From Acidimicrobiaceae bacterium (GTDB lineage Bacteria; Actinomycetota; Acidimicrobiia; Acidimicrobiales; RAAP-2): a DNA stretch of 64,000 nt. Below are positions 1 to 9,841 of this stretch, in pieces (positions within the stretch are counted from its first letter, which is position 1; every line of letters begins with the position of its first letter). Under the pieces are notes generated by a model. The model did not search any database and was not told the DNA's origin. It saw only the letters and a program-made list of their open reading frames with translations. The stretch spans positions 1 through 64,000 of the forward strand of contig PLZF01000043.1 in NCBI GenBank assembly GCA_003152015.1, given 5' to 3'. The translations under genes and the position numbers were made by a program.

Positions 1-330
1 GAGGCGCAGGCGCCGGACGATCTGGGTCGGCGACTCGGCGAGGCCGGCACTGAGGAGTCTCTTGTCTGCACTGATCAGGGGCATTTCCGGGCCTCGAGCA
101 GTTGCCGCCCACGCGGCGTCGTAGAACGACAGACTGTGCTCGGCTGCCAGCGAAGAAGCGTCTCGCAGCCACTGCGAAGACAGAACGAGTGGGGTTCCAC
201 TTACGGCGAGAAGGTCGTCGAGTTGATCCGTGACATCTCGAGCCGACCATTTCAGGGATCGCACAAGAATATTGCCGACCTCGTAGACGGCGAGCTCGAT
301 GAGGTGGGCATCAACGTCTCTATGTATGTC
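1..330 (-). pseudogene. PIN-domain (VapC-like) toxin remnant, N-terminus missing
   Basis: Minus-strand translation reads ...DVDAHLIELAVYEVGNILVRSLKWSARDVTDQLDDLLAVSGTPLVLSSQWLRDASSLAAEHSLSFYDAAWAATARGPEMPLISADKRLLSAGLAESPTQIVRRLRL. PIN-like acidic positions (YEVGN, FYDAAW, ISADKRL) are present. The N-terminal first-Asp segment and a start codon are absent before the in-frame stop near 385. The 3' end runs off the window. Confidence 0.7.
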
Positions 331-340
331 ACCGGTCGGC

Positions 341-1864
341 CTACTTGGCGGCGGCGGGCAGCTGGGCCGGGCCGGGTGTGCCCGTCAAGGTGGTTTGAGG
401 ATGCACCGGCAACGGCATGGGCGAACGGGGAGCCTGGGTGAAGTCGAAATCTGTGGTGATGTCTCCGAGGATGCTGACATTTTCTCGGACGTCTGGCCTT
501 GGGTCGGGCCGACCGTCGGTGCGGGGATCAATGCGTTGACCGCCGAGAAAATCATCCTCGATGAACTTGTCGTAGGCGTCGAACGAGAGCGTCTGGTGAT
601 CGATATACCCCTTCTTGGCGTAGGGGCTGATGACCATGGCCGGCACTCGCAAGCCGTATCCGTTCTCGTCGACCGACGGAGGGGCCACGTGGTCGTAGAA
701 GCCGCCCCAGTCGTCCCAGCCCAAAAGGATTGCCGTCGAGTCCCAGTCAGGGCTAGCCATGACTGCATTGACCAGGCTGGTCACGTAGGACTGGCCGTAG
801 CTCACCGGCGCGGGTGGATGCTCGCTCACTGTCCCCGACGGCACCACCCAGCTGACGGCCGGCAGGGTTCCGGCCTTTGCTGCAGAGTAGAAGTTGGTGA
901 CGGACTGGATGTTGCCGAGTTGGCCATCGTTGCGGACGGTGTCGAAATAGGGCAGCGGGTTCCAGATGCCCGGAGTCGTGGCGTTTTGCTTCACTGGCGC
1001 GCACGAGACGGTTGAGTCGTTTTGGCAGTCGGGCTCGGTCCCGGCCACGACGTAGTAGCCCCAACTCACATTGTTCTTGTGGAGCAGATAGGTGAGATCG
1101 GTCCAGGCGTAGATGGGATTCGGCGCGGTGGCGGCCGGTGAGGCGCCGGTGACGCCGCCCGCTTTAGGTGTCCCGGGTGCCTGCAATGCGTTGGTGCAGC
1201 TACTCGGGTTGTTGTGTTGGGTACAAGATGCCGACCATTCCGACACTTGGAACAGGTGCTCGGGGAGACTCCACGACGCGTTGGGTTCGAACATGTGGTC
1301 CTGAAGCACAAAGTTATTGGCATAGGCCCAATAGTTTGGAATGTCGCTTCCGGTGTGGTAGCTGGCGACATCCGGGGTCGCGGAGTTGGTGCACGCCGGA
1401 TTGGTCGGGTCGACACAACCACGCCGTCCGGCGACAGCCTGTTTTACGAAGCCGTTCATCTGTCCTGCATTGATATCGGCGGCGGCGTTGACCGCGCTGT
1501 GTGGGCCTCCTCCGTTGACGTCGGCGTGGTCGACGTAGGGTCGCACACACGGATCGTTTGCCGGGGCGGGAAGACAGGCAGTGGGCTGACCATTGGTCAT
1601 CGGAATGCCATCGGCCCCGGGGTAGGTGCCGAAGTAGGAGTCGAAGGAACGGTTCTCCTGCATGATCACAATCACGTGCCGGATCTTGTGGATCCCTGAC
1701 CCGGTGGCCACCGTCGTGCTCGATCCGGCGTGCCCGCCTGCCGTGGTAGGCGACGACGTTGGGCTTGACGAACTACACGCTGCGGCCACCACCACCACGG
1801 CCAGCGATCCGGCGATCCATCTCGCTCGCACGGCGACCTCCTCATCGGGACGGCATCGACGCAC
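341..1864 (-). CDS. phosphoesterase family protein (phospholipase C / acid phosphatase-like), secreted
   Basis: [28 protein letters not shown] motif; N-terminal signal/lipoprotein-like segment ([15 protein letters not shown]). Confidence 0.85.
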   Translation of the reverse strand: MRRCRPDEEVAVRARWIAGSLAVVVVAAACSSSSPTSSPTTAGGHAGSSTTVATGSGIHKIRHVIVIMQENRSFDSYFGTYPGADGIPMTNGQPTACLPAPANDPCVRPYVDHADVNGGGPHSAVNAAADINAGQMNGFVKQAVAGRRGCVDPTNPACTNSATPDVASYHTGSDIPNYWAYANNFVLQDHMFEPNASWSLPEHLFQVSEWSASCTQHNNPSSCTNALQAPGTPKAGGVTGASPAATAPNPIYAWTDLTYLLHKNNVSWGYYVVAGTEPDCQNDSTVSCAPVKQNATTPGIWNPLPYFDTVRNDGQLGNIQSVTNFYSAAKAGTLPAVSWVVPSGTVSEHPPAPVSYGQSYVTSLVNAVMASPDWDSTAILLGWDDWGGFYDHVAPPSVDENGYGLRVPAMVISPYAKKGYIDHQTLSFDAYDKFIEDDFLGGQRIDPRTDGRPDPRPDVRENVSILGDITTDFDFTQAPRSPMPLPVHPQTTLTGTPGPAQLPAAAK

Positions 1865-2184
1865 GTAGCGCCGCTGTCGAGGCCATCTTGGCAGACGACG
1901 GTTATGGAACGGTGAGGACGTCCGACGGGTGGTTCGTGGGTCCCGTCGTCCACCACTGGTGGTGCTGGTGGAAGCCTGGGGGTTGGAAGGAGAGAGTCAC
2001 ATCGCTGATGCCGGCGGTGTGACTTTCACGGGTACCGGTGGGTTGGGTAGGGCTCATGGAGCCACCGGCACGGAGACTTGCTTGGTTGCGCCGATGACGG
2101 CGATCTCGAAGTCGGGACGATCGAAGCCTGTCACGGCGCCCCCCTGCTGACGGTGGCTCACCGGTCGACTGTGCGCCGAATGGT

Positions 2185-2208
2185 TACTTGCGGTCTTGAC
2201 CGCAAGTA
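2185..2208. repeat. near-perfect palindrome TACTTGCGGTC-TT-GACCGCAAGTA (hairpin or operator)
   Basis: 11-bp arms with a 2-nt centre, intergenic between the acyl-CoA synthetase 3' end and the phosphoesterase promoter side. Confidence 0.7.
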
Positions 2209-2255
2209 CATAAGACTCCCTGGTCAGCGGCAGCTCATGGTCAGATTGTGGTGGA

Positions 2256-3929
2256 TCAGCGGGTGGCCACGGCCTGATCGAGATCGTCGGCCTCGGTCGA
2301 TGACAACATTCGGTAGAACGGGTCTCTCTCCGGCCGCCACCAGACCGTATCGGTGCATCGCCAGGCTTCGTTTCGCAGCACCCGCTTCAATACCTTGCTG
2401 GTGGCAGTGAGGGGAAGGTCGGATGCCACCCGCACGAACTTCGGTGCGGCCTTGGTTCCGAGGTCGGTCTGATCCGACAGAAATAGGCTGAACGCCTCCG
2501 GGTCGAATTTGGTCCCCGGGCGGAGCAACAGGGCGGCCATCACCTGGTCCCCGACGGCGATGTCGGGTACGGCGTAGACCGAGGCCAGGACCACGTCGGG
2601 GTGGCGGGTGAGGATGGCTTCCACCGGGGCGGCGGCGAAGTTCTCTCCGTCCACTCGCAACCAGTCGTAGTCACGGCCGGCGAAATAGAAGAAGTCGTCG
2701 CTGTCCCGATAGGCGAGGTCACCGGTCCAGTACCACCCATTCCGCAACCGGGCCGCGTTGGCCTCGTCGTTGTGCCAGTAGCCCTCGAAGCCGGCACCCC
2801 CGGTCTTGGAGACCATTTCGCCGATGGCCTCTTCGGCATTGAGGAGTCGACCGTATCGGTCGAAGTGGGCCCGCGGGCACTCTTGGCCGGTCTCGGAGTC
2901 GAGGATCATGGTGCCGGGCAGGGCCCGGCCCAGCGCCCCTCGGGGGGTGTCGGCCGTGCGGGTCACCGCCGCGCCACCCTCGGTCGATCCGTACGCATCC
3001 TGCACGGTGCAGCCGAACCGCTCGGCGAATCGGGCTACGTCGGCCTCAGCGGCTTCGTTCCCGAACGCCCGCCGCAAGGGATTGTCGGCATCGTCGGGAA
3101 GTTCGGGGGTGGCCAGCACATAGGAAAGCGGTTTGCCCACGTAGTTGAAGTAGGTGGCGCCGAAGGTGCGGACGTCGGAGAGGAATTGCGAGGCGGAAAA
3201 GCGCTCGCGGAGCGCCACGGTGGCCCCGGCGGCCAGGGCCGGCGCCCACCCGGTCATCAGGGCATTGGAGTGGAACAGAGGCATCGGGATGTAGCAGACG
3301 TCGTCGGCGGTCAGGTCGAACATCTGGGCCACGATGGAACCGATGCGGGCCAGTCGTCCCTGGGAGCACAGGCACGCCTTGGGGGCGCCCGAGGTACCCG
3401 AGGTGAAGAGGAGCAGGCCCAACGAGCTCTCGTCGACTCCGGCTTCGGCCGGGTCGGGGAGGGTTGCTCCGCCCGCACCGGTCAGCAACGCTCCATAGGG
3501 GGAGAGGGAGCCCGAATCGCCACTGACGTCCCCTTCGGGGGTGTCGATGACCAGAATCCGCTCGGCGGGAAGGGCGGGCCCGAGGTCGTAGCCGTTGACC
3601 AGTTGGGAGTAGGTGGAGTCAGTGATCAACAGCTGGCACTCGGTGTGGGACAGGTCTCGGGCCAACTCGTCGCCCCGGTGGGTGGGGTTACCGCCGACCA
3701 CCACCGCGCCACAGAGAGCCCCGGCTCCCATCCAGAAGACGTACTCGGGCACGTTGTCCAAGAGCAGGGCCACATGGAAGGGCCCGGGCTTCTGCATCCG
3801 AACCAGGATGGCCGCCCGCTCGGCCTGGGCCGACACGACCTCGGCGTAGGTCCACGACCGGTCCCTGAACACCAGACCGGGGTGTTGATCGTCGGCCCGC
3901 TGTCGGATCAGTTCGTCGATTGTCAGCAC
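2256..3929 (-). CDS. AMP-dependent acyl-CoA synthetase (FadD-like)
   Basis: LLLFTSGTSGAPKACLCSQ, YGSTEGG and GWYWTGDLAYRD adenylate-forming motifs. Confidence 0.9.
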   Translation of the reverse strand: MLTIDELIRQRADDQHPGLVFRDRSWTYAEVVSAQAERAAILVRMQKPGPFHVALLLDNVPEYVFWMGAGALCGAVVVGGNPTHRGDELARDLSHTECQLLITDSTYSQLVNGYDLGPALPAERILVIDTPEGDVSGDSGSLSPYGALLTGAGGATLPDPAEAGVDESSLGLLLFTSGTSGAPKACLCSQGRLARIGSIVAQMFDLTADDVCYIPMPLFHSNALMTGWAPALAAGATVALRERFSASQFLSDVRTFGATYFNYVGKPLSYVLATPELPDDADNPLRRAFGNEAAEADVARFAERFGCTVQDAYGSTEGGAAVTRTADTPRGALGRALPGTMILDSETGQECPRAHFDRYGRLLNAEEAIGEMVSKTGGAGFEGYWHNDEANAARLRNGWYWTGDLAYRDSDDFFYFAGRDYDWLRVDGENFAAAPVEAILTRHPDVVLASVYAVPDIAVGDQVMAALLLRPGTKFDPEAFSLFLSDQTDLGTKAAPKFVRVASDLPLTATSKVLKRVLRNEAWRCTDTVWWRPERDPFYRMLSSTEADDLDQAVATR

Positions 3930-4099
3930 CGGTCCCCCTCGTTCACAGTAGGCACATTACGCTCCCGAGCGGGCTGGGTAGGCACAAATCTGTAACACGT
4001 TGCAATTTAGTCGGTGTGCGTGTTACCGTGCCAATGCGCCCGGAGCGAACATTCCCATCCCCGAGAGCGCCCCGTGGGACCGAGAGGAGCACCACCACA

Positions 4100-5323
4100 A
4101 TGGAGTTCGGAGTCTTTCTCAACGGCTATCTGCCCGGCCCGGCGGCCCACGATCCCGCCGCCGAGCACGAGATGTACAAGCGAGAGATCGCCTATGTCAT
4201 CGAGGCAGACAAGTACAACTGGAAGTACGCCTGGATCGGCGAGCACCACTCCCTCACCGAGTACAGCCACATGTCGTCACCCGAAGTGGTGATGGGCTAT
4301 CTGGCCCACGCTACCGAGCGCATCCATATCGGTACCGGCATCATGAACCTCTCTCCCCGGGTCAACCACCCTGTGCGGGCGGCCGAGCGGGTGGCGCTGC
4401 TCGATCACGTCCTCGAGGGACGTTTCGAGTGGGGCACCGGCCGCGGAGCCGGCAGCCACGAGATCGCCGCCTTCAACATTCTGGATAAGAACTCCACCAA
4501 AGCCGAGTGGAACGAAGTCATCCGCGAGATCCCACGGATGTGGGAGCAGAAAGACTACATGTTCGAGGGGGAGCACTTCACGGTGCCGTACCCGCACAAC
4601 ATTCTGCCCAAGCCCTACCAGGGCAAGGGCCACCCGCCCATCTGGGTGGGTTGCGGCAACCCGGGTACCTTCACCCAGGCCGGCGAGCTCGGCATCGGTG
4701 CCATTGCCTTCAACTTCGAGCCCATCTACAACCTCAAGGGTCGCATCGACGCCTACAAAGAGGGCGTGGCCAACTGCACCGAGCCATTGGGGCAGTTCAA
4801 GAACGACAACGTGATGATGACCAATGCGGTCATTTGTCTGAACGACCGGAAGAGGGCCCGCGAGGTTGCCCTGCGCCGTGGCCGTGGGTACCTCTACTCG
4901 TTGGTGTGCAACTACCACGACACCATTCCCCACCAAGAGGGAGTCCCGGTATGGCCGGAGCGCCCCAGCACCATCACCGACGAGGCGATGCTCGACTACC
5001 TCATCGAACAGGGTTGGATGCTGTGTGGCGAGCCCGACGAGGTGGCCGAACAGGCGGCCGCGTACCAGTCGGTGGGATGTGACCAGCTGGTGTTCGGGCT
5101 GCCGTCGGACTCCTTCATGGAGGACGAGGTCCACGAGATGCTCGAGGTGTTCGGGACCAAGGTGATCCCCCAGTTCGATACCGATCCTGTCCACTCGACC
5201 ACCCGGTACCGCGACACGGCCAAGCGGAAGTACTCGGACTTCAACTTCCCCGTCCCCGACATCACCGTGGAAGAGCTCCCCACCAACGCCATGATTCAGC
5301 TGGACGGTACCCGTACCTTCTGA
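4100..5323 (+). CDS. LLM-class flavin-dependent (luciferase-like) oxidoreductase
   Basis: MEFGVFLNGYLPGPAAHDPAAEHEMYKRE...YAWIGEHHSLTEYSHMSSPEVVMGYLAHATERIHIGTGIMNLSPRVNHPVRAAERVALLDHVLEGRFEWGTGRG. Start placed at ATG 4100 after GAGAGGAG. Confidence 0.9.
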   Translation: MEFGVFLNGYLPGPAAHDPAAEHEMYKREIAYVIEADKYNWKYAWIGEHHSLTEYSHMSSPEVVMGYLAHATERIHIGTGIMNLSPRVNHPVRAAERVALLDHVLEGRFEWGTGRGAGSHEIAAFNILDKNSTKAEWNEVIREIPRMWEQKDYMFEGEHFTVPYPHNILPKPYQGKGHPPIWVGCGNPGTFTQAGELGIGAIAFNFEPIYNLKGRIDAYKEGVANCTEPLGQFKNDNVMMTNAVICLNDRKRAREVALRRGRGYLYSLVCNYHDTIPHQEGVPVWPERPSTITDEAMLDYLIEQGWMLCGEPDEVAEQAAAYQSVGCDQLVFGLPSDSFMEDEVHEMLEVFGTKVIPQFDTDPVHSTTRYRDTAKRKYSDFNFPVPDITVEELPTNAMIQLDGTRTF

Positions 5324-5339
5324 TCGACGGTCGTCCTGG

Positions 5340-5963
5340 TCACGCTGACCACGCCGCCAGCAGTGCATCGACAGTTGTCAACGTGGCGATCAGGGGAAAG
5401 GTGTTGTCCAACACCGCGTCGGCATACACCGCCGGCAGTCCGGCCACCGCGTCGCGGGGGACCACCACCTGGTAGCCGAGGTTGACGGCTTCGATGGCCA
5501 ATCCGAGCACGCCGAGATTCACCGACACGCCGGTGGCGATGACGGTGGTAACCCCGAGGTTGCGCAGCCAGGTGTCGAGTGACGTGCCATTGAAAGGGGA
5601 GACGCCTGATAGCCGGGGACAGACCAGATCGGTCGGCTGCGGGGCCAACTCGGGCACGATCTCGGCTGAGGGGGTGCCGCTCAACATGTGGTCGGGATTG
5701 CGCAGAGCGGCGGCCACCAGTTGGCAGTTCACCGCCGTCCCGGCCCGGTCGGGTCGGAATTCGGCGGTGCAGTGGATGACCTTCACCCCGAGCGACCGGG
5801 CAGTCGAAATCAGCCGGGCGGTGGCGGGAATGACCCCCACGTGGGCCGCGGCGTCAGCCAGTTGCGGAAAGGTACTCAGGTCGCCGACCACCCCCCGTTG
5901 GATCTCCATGGTCAGCACCGCGGTGTGGGCGGGGAGGGTGAGTTCGGCGAGGTCGATGGGCAT
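5340..5963 (-). CDS. isochorismatase-like / cysteine hydrolase family protein with atypical catalytic residues
   Basis: Isochorismatase-fold pattern VLTMEIQRGVVGD ... LVCPRLSGVSPFNGTSLDTWLRNLGVTTVIATGVSVNLGVLGLAIEAVNLGYQVVVPRDAVAG. Confidence 0.8.
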   Translation of the reverse strand: MPIDLAELTLPAHTAVLTMEIQRGVVGDLSTFPQLADAAAHVGVIPATARLISTARSLGVKVIHCTAEFRPDRAGTAVNCQLVAAALRNPDHMLSGTPSAEIVPELAPQPTDLVCPRLSGVSPFNGTSLDTWLRNLGVTTVIATGVSVNLGVLGLAIEAVNLGYQVVVPRDAVAGLPAVYADAVLDNTFPLIATLTTVDALLAAWSA

Positions 5964-6026
5964 CGGACAGGTTTAGTTCGGTTCAGGGACACCCGGACAC
6001 CGGAAGGTGGGCACCGGACATCGGGC

Positions 6027-7679
6027 TCACGAGTCGGTCGAGGTCCTGGCGCCACCACTGTCGGTCTCTTCGGGCACGTCCCTCACGATGTCGGCGGCCC
6101 ACCGGTAGTCGGGCTTGCCACTCGGCGACCGCAGGATGGCATCCACCACATGGAGCTGGCGGGGGACCTTGAAGCCGGCGATGGCCTCCCGGCAGTGTTG
6201 CTGGACCTCTTCGAGGGTGGGATGCCGATCGGCTCTCGGACAGATGATGGCTGCCACCCGCTGCCCCCACCGTTCGTCGTCCGCACCGACCACGATGGCG
6301 TCGAACACGTCGGGGTGAGAGCGCACGGCCGACTCGACTTCTTCGGGGAAGATCTTTTCGCCCCCGGAGTTGATGCACACCGAACCCCGCCCGAGAAGGG
6401 TGATGGAGCCGTCCTCTTCGATGGTGGCGAAATCGCCCGGCATCGAATAGCGGGTGCCGTCCACGTTGATGAACACCTCGGCCGACTTCACCGGATCGTT
6501 GTAGTACCCGAGGGGCACATCACCACTTCGGGCGATCTTCCCGATGGTGCCCGAGCCCGGGATCACCGGTTTGAGGTCGTCATCGAACACCACTGTGTTG
6601 CCGAGGGCTGTCACCGTCGGTCCGCTCCTCATGGCGGTGTTCCCCTTGCCCACGATGGTCATGCCGTTGTTGCCCGACTCCGACGAGCCCACCGCGTCGG
6701 TGATCATGATGTTGGGAAGGTGATTGAAGAACTCATCCTTCACCGGGGCGGAGAACAAGGCGGCCGATGACACCACCGCGTACAGCGAGGAGACGTCGTA
6801 GGAGGCGCCGGGATCGTCGAGCGCCTCGACCAGGGGCTTGCCCATCGCATCGCCGGTGATCATCACCGAGTTCACCTTCTCGGTCTCCACCAGGCGCCAT
6901 ACCTCGTGGGGATCGAACTTGCCCATCAACACGATGCGGTTTCCGGTGAAGCTCTGACCCATCACCGCCCACTGGGTGGCGCCATGCATGAGGGGGGCGA
7001 TGGGCAGAAAGACGATCTGGGCCCCGCCCTGGGCCCGACCCTTCTCGACCATGGCTTCAGGCCCCGAGACACGGGTGTTGGTCAACGGGTCCACCCCGCC
7101 GCCGAGAGCGAAAAAGACGTCCTCATGGCGCCACACCACGCCCTTGGGCATCCCGGTGGTTCCGCCGGTGTAGAGGATGTAGTGATCATCGTTGGAACGA
7201 GGTCCGAAGTCGCGCTCGGGCCCACCCGAGGCGATGGCGTCTTCGTACGGGACCGCTCCGGGGGGGAGGGGCTGATCGGAACCGTCGTCGACGGTGACGA
7301 TGTGCCGGAGGTCGGGAAGGTCGGGAAGCAACTCGGTGACTCGGGGCCCGAACTCGGCCTGGTGTACCAGCGCCACCAGATCCGCGTTGGTGAAGAGGTA
7401 GCGGAGCTCTTCTTTCACATAGCGGTAGTTGATGTTGATCCACACCGCCCGGAGCTTGAACACCGCCCAGGCCGTCTCCACCCACTCCACGCTGTTGACC
7501 GAGTAGATGCCGACATGGTCTCCAGGACCTACGCCGTTGGCGGCCAGGTGATGGGCGAGGCGATTGGCCCGATCTTCCATCTCGGCGTAGGTGCGCCGTT
7601 TCCCATCGACCACCAGGTACTCATTGTCGCCGAAGGCATCTACGGCCGCCTCGAACAGGTCAGCGAGGTTGAACGTCAT
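6027..7679 (-). CDS. acyl-CoA synthetase (AMP-forming)
   Basis: YILYTGGTTGMPKGVVWRHEDVFFALGGG; C-terminal RSPSGKPDYRWA. Confidence 0.92.
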   Translation of the reverse strand: MTFNLADLFEAAVDAFGDNEYLVVDGKRRTYAEMEDRANRLAHHLAANGVGPGDHVGIYSVNSVEWVETAWAVFKLRAVWININYRYVKEELRYLFTNADLVALVHQAEFGPRVTELLPDLPDLRHIVTVDDGSDQPLPPGAVPYEDAIASGGPERDFGPRSNDDHYILYTGGTTGMPKGVVWRHEDVFFALGGGVDPLTNTRVSGPEAMVEKGRAQGGAQIVFLPIAPLMHGATQWAVMGQSFTGNRIVLMGKFDPHEVWRLVETEKVNSVMITGDAMGKPLVEALDDPGASYDVSSLYAVVSSAALFSAPVKDEFFNHLPNIMITDAVGSSESGNNGMTIVGKGNTAMRSGPTVTALGNTVVFDDDLKPVIPGSGTIGKIARSGDVPLGYYNDPVKSAEVFINVDGTRYSMPGDFATIEEDGSITLLGRGSVCINSGGEKIFPEEVESAVRSHPDVFDAIVVGADDERWGQRVAAIICPRADRHPTLEEVQQHCREAIAGFKVPRQLHVVDAILRSPSGKPDYRWAADIVRDVPEETDSGGARTSTDS

Positions 7680-7774
7680 CGGCCGATAAGTAGAACACGT
7701 TTCTGTTCTGGCGGCAAGCAGGGAAGTTCGGCCAGGTTCCGTGTCTCAGGTCGGGGTTAGGAATGGGTGCCGAC

Positions 7775-9748
7775 TCAGTCAGCCGAGTCCGAGGAGGGAA
7801 GCACCGGCGCCGAGACAACCTCGCGGATCGATTGCGCCAGGCCGGGGCCGTCCAGACCGAGCTGGGCCAGGATGCGGTCCGGTTTGTCCTGGGGAATATA
7901 GGCACGGGGAATCCCGAGCACCGTTACTGGTGGCACCCCTGCGTCCCCGTCGTCGTCACCGGGGAGTAGGTGATCCCGGTGCAACGCGGCCATGGCGTCA
8001 GCCAAAAACATGCCGGCCCCGCCCTGGCGCATGCCGTCTTCGGCGGTGAAGACCTGTCGATGGCGGGCTGCATCCACCAACATGTCGGGGTCGGGGGGAG
8101 TTACCACCCGCACATCCCACACGGTGACGTCGATACCTTCGACCCGAAGTTTGTCAGCGGCTTCCTCGGCCGCCGCGACCATCTTGCCCACGGCCAGGAT
8201 GCATACCCCGCCGTCGCCCTCCCGAAGGCGCCGGGCACGGATGCCCGATCCGACCGAGCCGCCGGCCACCACCGGTGCCGGGGTCTTCGGGAAGCGGATC
8301 ACCGACGGGCCTTCGAGAGACAGGGCCTCGTCGAGCATCACCTCCACCTCGGGTGCCGACGATGGCGCGAAGACCGTCATGCCGGGGATGGACAGCGCCA
8401 GGGTCATGTCGAGCACGCCATGGTGGCTCGGTCCGTCGTCGCCGGTGATCCCGGCTCGGTCGAGGGCGAAGACTACCGGGACGTTGTGGAGGCCGACGTC
8501 GAGATTGGCCTGGTCGAAGGCCCGGGAGAAGAACGTGGAATAGATGGCCACCACCGGTCGCAATCCGGCCATGGCCATGCCGGCCGCCGCCGTCACCGCG
8601 TGCTGTTCGGCGATCCCCACGTCCACGAATCGGTCGGGGAAACGCGCCTCGAACGGAAGCAACCCGGTGGGACCGGGCATGGCCGCAGTGATGGCCACGA
8701 TGCGGGGATCGGATTCGGCGTTGCGGAGCAGTGCCCGGGTGAAAGCATCGGTGAAGGTCACCGGCGGGATGACCGCCACCGGATCCAACTCGGAGGCGAG
8801 GCCGGAGCCTTTGGGCGCCGGGTCACTGGGCGCGGTCGGCTTCACCTTGAAGTCATGGAGACGCTGGATGTCGTCCTCTTCGGCCGGCGCATAGCCCCGG
8901 CCCTTTTGGGTGATCACGTGGATGAGGATCGGCCCCTCCCACTCGGAGGCGTTGGCCAGTGCCTGCTCGACCTCGGCGATGTCGTGACCATCGATGGGAC
9001 CCGCGTACCGGATGCCGAGGGCCTCGAAAAAGGTGTGGGGGGTGACCACCTCTCGAACGGCACTGGTGAGCCCGTGCACCCCGGAGTAGGCCAACCCGCC
9101 GATCCCGGGGATCCCCTGGAGCAGATTCCTGATCCGTTGCCGGGCCTGGACGTAGGTGGGGTTGAGCCTGAGGTGGGTGAGACCGACCGAGAGGCGTGAC
9201 ACGGTCGGTGCATAGGAGCGGCCGTTGTCGTTCAACACCATGAGAACCGGCGTACCCGAATGACCGATGTTGTTGAGGGCTTCGTAGGCCATGCCGCCGG
9301 TCAGCGCGCCATCGCCCACCACCGCCACCACTTTGCGTTCGACTCCTTGGAGTTCGAAGGCGCTGGCCAACCCATGGGCGTAGCTCAGGATGGTGGACGC
9401 GTGGCTGTTCTCCACCCAGTCGTGTTCGGACTCGGCCCGGTTGGGGTAGCCCGAGAGCCCACCGGCCTGGCGAAGATGGGTGAATGCCTCGCGCCGGCCG
9501 GTGACCAGTTTGTGGACGTAGGCCTGATGGCCGGTGTCCCACAGCAGGACGTCCCGAGGAGAGTCGAAGGTGCGGTGGAGGGCCAGGGTCAACTCCACCA
9601 CACCGAGGTTGGACCCGAGGTGGCCACCGGTGGTGGTGACGGCACTGACAATGAACTGGCGGATCTCCGCGCAGAGTTCCGTCAACTCCTCGGCGGACAG
9701 GGTGCGGAGGTCAGAAGGGCTGTCGATGCGGTCGAGGATGTTGGGCAT
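7775..9748 (-). CDS. dxs: 1-deoxy-D-xylulose-5-phosphate synthase
   Basis: LWDTGHQAYVHKLVTGR, VVGDGALTGGMAYEALNN, VDVGIAEQHAVTAAAGMA, DRAGITGDDGPSHHGVLD. Confidence 0.95.
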   Translation of the reverse strand: MPNILDRIDSPSDLRTLSAEELTELCAEIRQFIVSAVTTTGGHLGSNLGVVELTLALHRTFDSPRDVLLWDTGHQAYVHKLVTGRREAFTHLRQAGGLSGYPNRAESEHDWVENSHASTILSYAHGLASAFELQGVERKVVAVVGDGALTGGMAYEALNNIGHSGTPVLMVLNDNGRSYAPTVSRLSVGLTHLRLNPTYVQARQRIRNLLQGIPGIGGLAYSGVHGLTSAVREVVTPHTFFEALGIRYAGPIDGHDIAEVEQALANASEWEGPILIHVITQKGRGYAPAEEDDIQRLHDFKVKPTAPSDPAPKGSGLASELDPVAVIPPVTFTDAFTRALLRNAESDPRIVAITAAMPGPTGLLPFEARFPDRFVDVGIAEQHAVTAAAGMAMAGLRPVVAIYSTFFSRAFDQANLDVGLHNVPVVFALDRAGITGDDGPSHHGVLDMTLALSIPGMTVFAPSSAPEVEVMLDEALSLEGPSVIRFPKTPAPVVAGGSVGSGIRARRLREGDGGVCILAVGKMVAAAEEAADKLRVEGIDVTVWDVRVVTPPDPDMLVDAARHRQVFTAEDGMRQGGAGMFLADAMAALHRDHLLPGDDDGDAGVPPVTVLGIPRAYIPQDKPDRILAQLGLDGPGLAQSIREVVSAPVLPSSDSAD

Positions 9749-9841
9749 AAGCGTTCTGGCTTCCACGATACCAGTGACCGGATGCGGAAGTCTGGGCCGG
9801 CCCTACCTCCAAAAGCGGGTTGTTGCACTATGAGTCCCAGG

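Noticed and set aside
2601-3995. 464-aa plus-strand ORF opposite the acyl-CoA synthetase
   Set aside because: Antisense shadow ORF typical of high-GC codon bias; low-complexity Gly/Val/His-rich translation with no family motifs.
4277-5368. 363-aa minus-strand ORF opposite the LLM oxidoreductase
   Set aside because: Antisense shadow of a well-supported CDS.
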